Part shown: positions 58,401 to 64,000 of the stretch, one piece after another
How the letters are laid out: each line of letters opens with the position of its first letter
How positions within the stretch are numbered: the stretch's first letter is position 1
Assembly (NCBI RefSeq): GCF_965638725.1
Contig: NC_134962.1
Span: 565,501 to 629,500, forward strand
DNA from: Aptenodytes patagonicus
Taxonomy: Eukaryota > Chordata > Aves > Sphenisciformes > Spheniscidae
Direction of reading: 5' to 3'
Length of the DNA stretch: 64,000 bases
Program-made: the position numbers and the translations under genes
Notes under the pieces: generated by a model
Databases searched by the model: none
What the model saw: only the letters and a program-made list of their open reading frames with translations
Told to the model about the DNA's origin: nothing

Positions 58401-61400
58401 TGAATCCGCGTGTGTGAGCATTATTCGTTCAGCTTTTTGCACCTATTAAGGTGGACGATATAACAAAAATGTAGGCAGACCAGCAGTAAACGGTTGGAAG
58501 TGGAGCTGCTTGCAGAGCTGACAGCTAGCCCATCCATGGTGGTTTGTGGTGCCTCGCACTTAAGAATTCTGAGGGATTATAAATCAGTCAGGCTGGTTCA
58601 GGAAATAAGACTGTGACAAGGTGCATGTTTTCCTCCAGATGTTTTTCTGTTTAATCTGAAACACAAAAGTTGTTTAATTAATTAGGACAAACATAGTGGC
58701 AGACTTACTTGGTGAATCCCTCGCTTCCTCTGAGATTTTAGGGCAAGATTGTTAATGTCTTCTGATCATGTCTGGCAGGATGTTTCAGTAGGGCTTATTG
58801 ATTTGTATTATCTATTACACACACACACACAGAGGTACGTTCTTCTCCTTTATCTTCCTTTTTTCAGTCTTCTTTCTTATCTTTTTATCTTTCCCATGAC
58901 CCCGGTGATGTAGGTGGAGGGCCAGGTCGTGGCTTTGTTGGTCCAGAATTTAGAGCGCCTGGATGAAAGTGTGAAAGAGGAAGCTGATGGTGTCCACAAC
59001 ACACTGGGTAAGCAGCTGTTGCACAGCCTCTCGCTTCTTGCTGTATTTTGTACAAAGGGGGGGTGGGTTATCCCTCCCCTTTCTTTCCTCCCTACCTCCT
59101 TTCCCCTTGAACTGCCGACATTAGGGTAGAGGACCTAGTGCAGCTTTCGTTCAAGCACTTTAACTCACAGTAAAGCCTAGTCCCTTGAGCAAGCGTTTGT
59201 TGCATGACTGCTGGTAGGGTGCCTCTTCCCAAAGCGGTTATGTAGGGAGGTGCTGGTACACGGATGAAACTGTGCACTGCACCAGAGGGTGTGCTCTACT
59301 ACCTGTGTATTTACTGTGTACTTATCTGTGAGCTCCACTTACTCTGTTATGAGAGCTGTTTATGTCTTAGCAATATATTTAACTTTCAGGTAGTAAAACA
59401 TTTGTATTTCATATAAGTACATCATTACCTCTCTGTTCCCCAGTCTTTGCACAGCACAGTAACTGCTTTGCAGTGTGTCGCTGTTACTAGCATTTAGATC
59501 ATCATCCACTCCGTTCAGTCATTTGAGATTGTAATTCTCTGAGGGCTGGAAGAATGAGAGAGACTGGAAAAAAGAGTTTTGAAATTTTTACTGCCGCTGT
59601 TGTTGTTAGTTTAGTTTAGTTTTGTGCAGTGAGAATTGCTGCTGGAGTAAAGGGAAGGTATCTTAGGCTTCTTCCAGCAGGAGCTGGTGTCACACTGAGG
59701 ATGGACTGTGTGGGCAATGTAAAAACCAGGAGAGTATCATAGACCTGAGCTTAAGTCTCACTCAAAAAAAAAGGTAGTTTTGCAAATAAGATGTAACTTC
59801 GAGAAGAGCAGTGCAGCCTTAGGAAGGACCTGGCAAAGCAGTGGTGATATGGGCCTGGGTGACTTGACAAAATGACTGTTTTCTGCACCTTTCTTAGCAA
59901 TCGTTGAGAACATGGCAGAGTTCCGACCTGAGATGTGCACAGAAGCTGCGCAGCAGGGCCTCATGCAGTGGTTGCTCAAGAGGCTGAAGGTGAGCTTGTT
60001 TTCCTGTTGTCATTTGGGAGATACGACAATAAAAATGGACAGGCCACTGGTCTGGAAGCTGGTGTGCTTGAGACAGCGTTTGGCACAATATTAAAGGCCC
60101 AAGGCTGTTTATTATTGGCTCTTTCCATTTGCATAGGTATCTTTGTCACAAGTTCTTACATTTGCGAATACAGTGAATTCAAAACTTGCCTCAAACTGGG
60201 AAGTATGTCCCTTTTAACTTATTATAAACTAGCAAAATTGAAGGAGTTGGCTTCATGTGTAAGAAACTCTACACAATGCGATGCAAGTCTGTGAGTAGAA
60301 GACTCTCATTTTCGTAGTGTTTGCCTGGAAGAGTAGCTGTAAGGTTGAGTCTTCTTGAATGTCTTTTAGGTTTTACTTGTTTCTGTGGGAGTTCTCTTCG
60401 GTAACATGTCCCTGATCCTGCCGTGAGAACTATGGTCTTTCCTGCAGAGTTGGACCCTTCACAGTGCTACAAAACAGCACTCGGGCTCCAACCACTGATG
60501 TGGTTGTCCCCAGTAGCTGCAATACCACTGCGTTCCTAGCTCAAGCATCAGTAGTGCTAGAGCTCTACCAGTGCCCACCTTACTTCTATAGACCAGTTAG
60601 TATGAACTTAAAACATCGCTTAAAATAAGCCGGTTTTGCATGTGTTTGTGTTGGAGAAGCCAGGTTAGAGACAAAAAGTTAGAATTCAGGGTTTGTATCC
60701 TCTGCGCTTTTAGTTTAAATGGATATACTTCTGTCTTGTCTTTATATTGTAAATGTCTTACAGTAGAAGGTGTCTTTTTTCTGTTCGTATGATTCCTGTA
60801 TGGTGGATTTCTGGTCCATGGCTGAGACCTGTAGGAATACAAAAGCTGACCAGTGAGCGGGGAAACTAATGAAGACCACTTTATGCCTTTGCTTCCTACA
60901 TTTCTAACACTTTTTTGAGTTTCTAGTGATGTCTTTGTTTAACTGCTGCCTGTGGTGGCTTTTTCTTTGAACTCATCTAATTATCTTTTGAATTCAAAAT
61001 TATATTTTGATACTCAGCATCCTGTGGCAGTGAGTTACACAGTTTAACTCTGTCTTGTGTGAAAAGATGCCTAAACATTCTCTGGAAAATACTGTAGGAA
61101 AGGAATGGATAGTTCAGCTCTCTTACAGAGCTAGTGAAGGAAATTTAGCAGATTCTGGCTTTTTCCTAACCCTGTTAGTAAGGCATTAGCACTTCCATAG
61201 TTAAATGTCTTTATGGTTAGAAGGCCTCTGAAACACAGAAATACTCTATCAGCTTTGTAAGTGTGCAGATACCCCTCTGTGCCCCTCATATACTTGTTAG
61301 CAGAAGTAATCTATAATTTCTCACTACAGGTAGTAACATATTCCTTTTGCTTAAAAACAAAAGTGAAGTTAATTTTATTGCAGGCAGGTGTGTACTGCTG

Positions 61401-63647
61401 CCTGCCTTGTAATTACTCTGGCAGCTGAAAGACGTAGAAATTTGGGAAAGCAAAATAATCACAACTTGGATTCCCCTGCGTGGTGTCACAGAAAATGAAC
61501 ATTCACGACGTTCAAAACTTGGTGCTGAATGTGTCTTTCCTTTGCCCTGGCATGTGTTAACTTTGGTTTGGGGATGTGTGATCAGGCAGTGCTTTTTCTT
61601 GCTTACATGCTGTCGTTGTGGGGAGCCGCACACTAATGAAACCCTCGCCCAGGCACCTTCGCTGTTGGCAGTGCTTGGTCTTGAATCTCTCACCTGACAG
61701 ATGTGGTTAGGATTAAACCAGGATCTCAGCATCTGGGTGGAGCGTTGTGCTGCTGAAGAATGTCTGTGGGATGAGTTTTAAAATCAGGGTTCTGTCTAGG
61801 CGTCGATAAGGATATCTGGCACACAGCAGAGTGTGAATTTCTGTTTTCTGACTACATTTCAGGTTGCATAATTGTATTCTGACTGTCAGAACTGCCTCGG
61901 AATGCTCGGATGGAGAGCTTAATAGCTCACTTCTCCAAACAAAAGTGGGGTTTGATGTTGTGTGCAGCCTTGAGAGAACAGGGTGTTGTCTCCTAACTCC
62001 TGCTGTAGGACGGCAGTTGGTACACACCGTGATAGGAGCCAGCAGAGCTGTACAGCACCGAGCGCCTGCCACCTTCCCCCTTTCGTGCCACTGATTGCTT
62101 GGAAGTGTTACGTGGTTGCTATAAATACCATCATCTACAGAGTGGTTGGGGATTGTTTGGAATGAAAAGCTTTATTTAAAGTCAATACTTTGTGGCATTT
62201 GGGATCTTCCTGCTTTTCATGTTTTTGTGTTGCATGCTGCTTGCGTATTGTGACCTTTTCTTTGGTAGCAGGTCGGGATAATTGGCCTACGTGTAGCCTT
62301 GTGCAGGCAGGTTCACTCAGTCAAGCTGCAGGTAGTCGTGCATTTGGGGGAAAAATTGTGGGTGACAAATGGTATGTTTTAAGCCTAGTACTTATTGCTT
62401 GCCTTTTTTTTTTCTTCTCGAACAGTGGAATACAAATAGCTGGTAACTGATGATTTTTAAAATTGTTTTGTTTATAAATTCCTTCAGCAAGCCAGTTTGC
62501 ATTATTATCTAATGGGTTAATGTTTGGTCTGTTTCTGTAGATGAAGCAGCTTTGGCAGCATGCAAAAACATAGGATCCAGTTCAGAATCCCACTTCAGGA
62601 ATTTTTTTTTTTCTTCTGGGGGGGGGGGGGAAATCAGCATTTTGGTTTTGTTATGATGTTTGGTTTTTTTTTTTAACATATTTGAATATGGAGTGAATGT
62701 ATGAAATGAAAGTTATGTGACTGCACAGGCTAAACCGATCTCACGTTGTTCTGATTGTGACATTGTGATCCTCATACAAAACTCCGGCAGTTACTCTTTA
62801 ATGTTACTGTGATGTGTTTTCTGAAGTTCTGTTTTTGGTGGCAGGTTCAGACTTTCAGAATAGGGATATGCCCATGCGCTTATATTAACATCATGGAAAA
62901 TCTATCACAGGAAAAGATTCCGTTTTGCAAACAACTGGAGACTGTTCTTGGGGGTTTTGAGCCAACTTGGTCAAAAATACTTATGTAGGACAGGGTGAAG
63001 GATCAGAGCTGAGTTTCTACACAGGCGTGCACGAGCACACACAGACACACACACCCCCTGCCCACACCCCGTCACCCCTGAATCAGAGAGAATTATTACT
63101 GTTTTGTCATTGAGGCATACTGCAAAATTACCGCTGTTGTATTTTGGTTTTAAGTGTTGCTCATATGTTCGGTGATTTGATTAATGTGTGCTTCAGATCA
63201 ATGAAACACAGAGCTGTGGCCTGATGAGCCTCTTGTTCCTTCTTCACCAACAGGCTAAGATGCCTTTTGATGCCAACAAGCTGTACTGCAGTGAGGTGCT
63301 GGCTATTTTGCTCCAGAATAACGATGGTGAGACATGCCTCTGGTATCGATACTCTGTTAGGGTAGGATACAGGCTTCTTTCAGATCACAGCAGCACTCTT
63401 CTGCCTTTGGCTTCCCTTCGCTTGTGCTCTCTCACATACGCATGCGTCCTCTCTTTCTCTGCAGCTTTTATACTCTGTCAAGCCGTATTGATTTTGTTCG
63501 CTGATGTATCAGTGTTAGATGGCTGTAAAATCTGACAGTTAGCTTCATTTTTCTCTCTCTTTTCCCCCTTCCCCCCACCTCCGTCTAGACAACAGAGAAT
63601 TGCTTGGGGAGCTGGATGGGATCGATGTGCTGCTTCAGCAGTTATCT
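39971..63647 (+). CDS. CTNNBL1: CTNNBL1 (beta-catenin-like protein 1), coding exons 1-9, incomplete at right edge
   Basis: Coding exons are 39971-40000, 48145-48333, 50771-50877, 52258-52397, 56515-56612, 58914-59007, 59898-59989, 63254-63326 and 63589-63647. They join in frame to 294 codons, about half of the 563-residue human protein as I recall it. The product starts MDVGELLSYQPNRGTKRPRD, as in human, with the basic NLS-like KRPRD. An acidic, less conserved stretch follows (about 20-75), then the helical armadillo-repeat region (for example MPDLYHLLVELNAVQSLLGL). The protein is nuclear and associates with the CDC5L/PRP19 spliceosome complex. Every intron is GT-AG except intron 4, which is AT-AC (52398-56514). 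The last donor is GTGAGT at 63648, and the remaining exons lie outside the window. No frameshift or premature stop is seen in the coding exons. Confidence 0.98.
45454..45465. repeat. Poly-C tract in CTNNBL1 intron 1
   Basis: Run of C residues flanked by AT-rich DNA; nothing further is seen. Confidence 0.8.
46926..46950. repeat. (TTTC)n microsatellite
   Basis: About six perfect TTTC units in CTNNBL1 intron 1. Confidence 0.9.
52398..56514 (+). other. CTNNBL1: Minor-spliceosome (U12-type) AT-AC intron 4 of CTNNBL1
   Basis: The 5' end reads ATATCCTTC, matching the U12 AT-AC donor consensus. Near the 3' end GTCCTTAAC (56497-56505) matches the U12 branch consensus in all but one base, 9-12 bases before the terminal AC. 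Using these sites joins AACACAG to ATGTTTCC and restores NTDVSIAVVD, the CTNNBL1 protein sequence. No GT donor or AG acceptor gives this frame; reading on from exon 4 hits TAG at 52418. The intron is 4,117 bp and contains an old antisense CR1. Confidence 0.93.
54650..55290 (-). mobile_element. Old CR1 LINE fragment, antisense, in CTNNBL1 intron 4
   Basis: On the minus strand the translation near 54690-54894 contains EERLREWGLISPWKRRLREEL, which aligns with the CR1 ORF2 tail ERLRELGLF...KRRLRGDL. Plus-strand text such as AGGACCTTGCATTTGTTGAA followed by CTTCACGAGGTTC matches the antisense CR1 body. Stops and indels break the frame, so it is much older than the copy at 35960. Edges are approximate. 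Confidence 0.65.
58816..58831. repeat. (AC)n microsatellite in CTNNBL1 intron 5
   Basis: About eight AC dinucleotides, roughly 80 bp upstream of exon 6. Confidence 0.9.
59990..63253 (+). other. CTNNBL1: CTNNBL1 intron 7
   Basis: 3.3-kb GT-AG intron. A stretch near 61010-61080 (CATCCTGTGGCAGTGAGTTA, then CACAGTTTAACTCTG) resembles an ancient interspersed repeat I have seen in amniote DNA but cannot name. G and T runs occur at 62590-62680 and CA-rich DNA at 63030-63060. No other gene is seen. Confidence 0.6.
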
Positions 63648-64000
63648 GTGAGTAATTCACGTATGCCCTCTCTACTGTCAGGAGACTCGCAGGCTGGGTG
63701 TGAGGAGGTGGAACGGATTCTGGGTGTAGCGCTGTCCTAGCAACCTGTAGATACTGAAGCACAGCAGTGCTTTATATTTAGTGGTGGCATAGTCCCTGAA
63801 TAACTTCCATGCAGGTGTGTCATCCATGGTAAGTGAGGTTAATCCCTGTTTTAAAGATGTTAATGTTGAGGTACACAGAAGTTAAATTATTTTGTTATAA
63901 TTGCATGGCAAGTTGGAGATAGGCAGGGTTGGAATTCGGCCATCTTCAGCATTCTCCACTCCAAGCACTGGGCTGCATTGTGCCTACATTTGAGCTAGCT
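63648..64000 (+). other. CTNNBL1: CTNNBL1 intron 9, cut by the window edge
   Basis: Intronic sequence after the donor at 63648. The human protein continues VFKRHNP at this point, and no such exon is found before 64000. Confidence 0.75.

Overview
The window is nuclear DNA from a bird. Its GC-rich left half looks like avian microchromosome sequence, and both recognisable LINEs are CR1 elements; the one at 35960-36430 ends in the tandem ATTCTATG octamers typical of avian CR1. The species cannot be fixed from the sequence; a neognath is likely.

Region 1 (1-27992) is a whey-acidic-protein (WFDC) locus present as two head-to-tail copies of a 13,481-bp unit. Unit A spans 1029-14509 and unit B 14510-27992. 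They differ at only about 50 sites plus one 1-bp indel. Each unit carries three things: (i) a minus-strand WFDC2 (HE4)-like gene; (ii) a minus-strand signal-peptide exon with a TATA box and no WAP exons of its own; (iii) a plus-strand secreted inhibitor gene with architecture signal-WAP-WAP-WAP-Kunitz, open in both copies. The duplication breakpoint falls inside WFDC2 exon 3. Unit A plus its left flank therefore keeps a whole WFDC2, while unit B's WFDC2 loses the second half of WAP domain 2 and its 3' end. The inhibitor genes have diverged far faster in two exons than the surrounding noncoding DNA: nine amino-acid changes to one silent change, including a ninth cysteine in one WAP domain of copy A and altered Kunitz core residues.

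Region 2 (27993-39180) has no gene I can support. It holds AT-rich islands full of homeodomain-like TAAT/ATTA and octamer-like motifs in GC-rich surroundings (possible conserved regulatory elements), two minisatellite-like stretches, and the 5'-truncated but open CR1 3' end.

Region 3 (about 39180-64000) is a CpG island followed by the first nine coding exons of CTNNBL1, a spliceosome-associated armadillo-repeat protein. They give 294 codons, in frame throughout; the gene runs off the right edge. The intron between exons 4 and 5 is a minor-spliceosome AT-AC intron with a near-perfect 5' site and branch site. The other introns hold an old antisense CR1 and simple repeats.

Functionally, the left side encodes secreted small disulfide-rich proteins (protease inhibition or innate defence by family knowledge) and the right side a housekeeping nuclear splicing factor. 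No functional link between them is visible.
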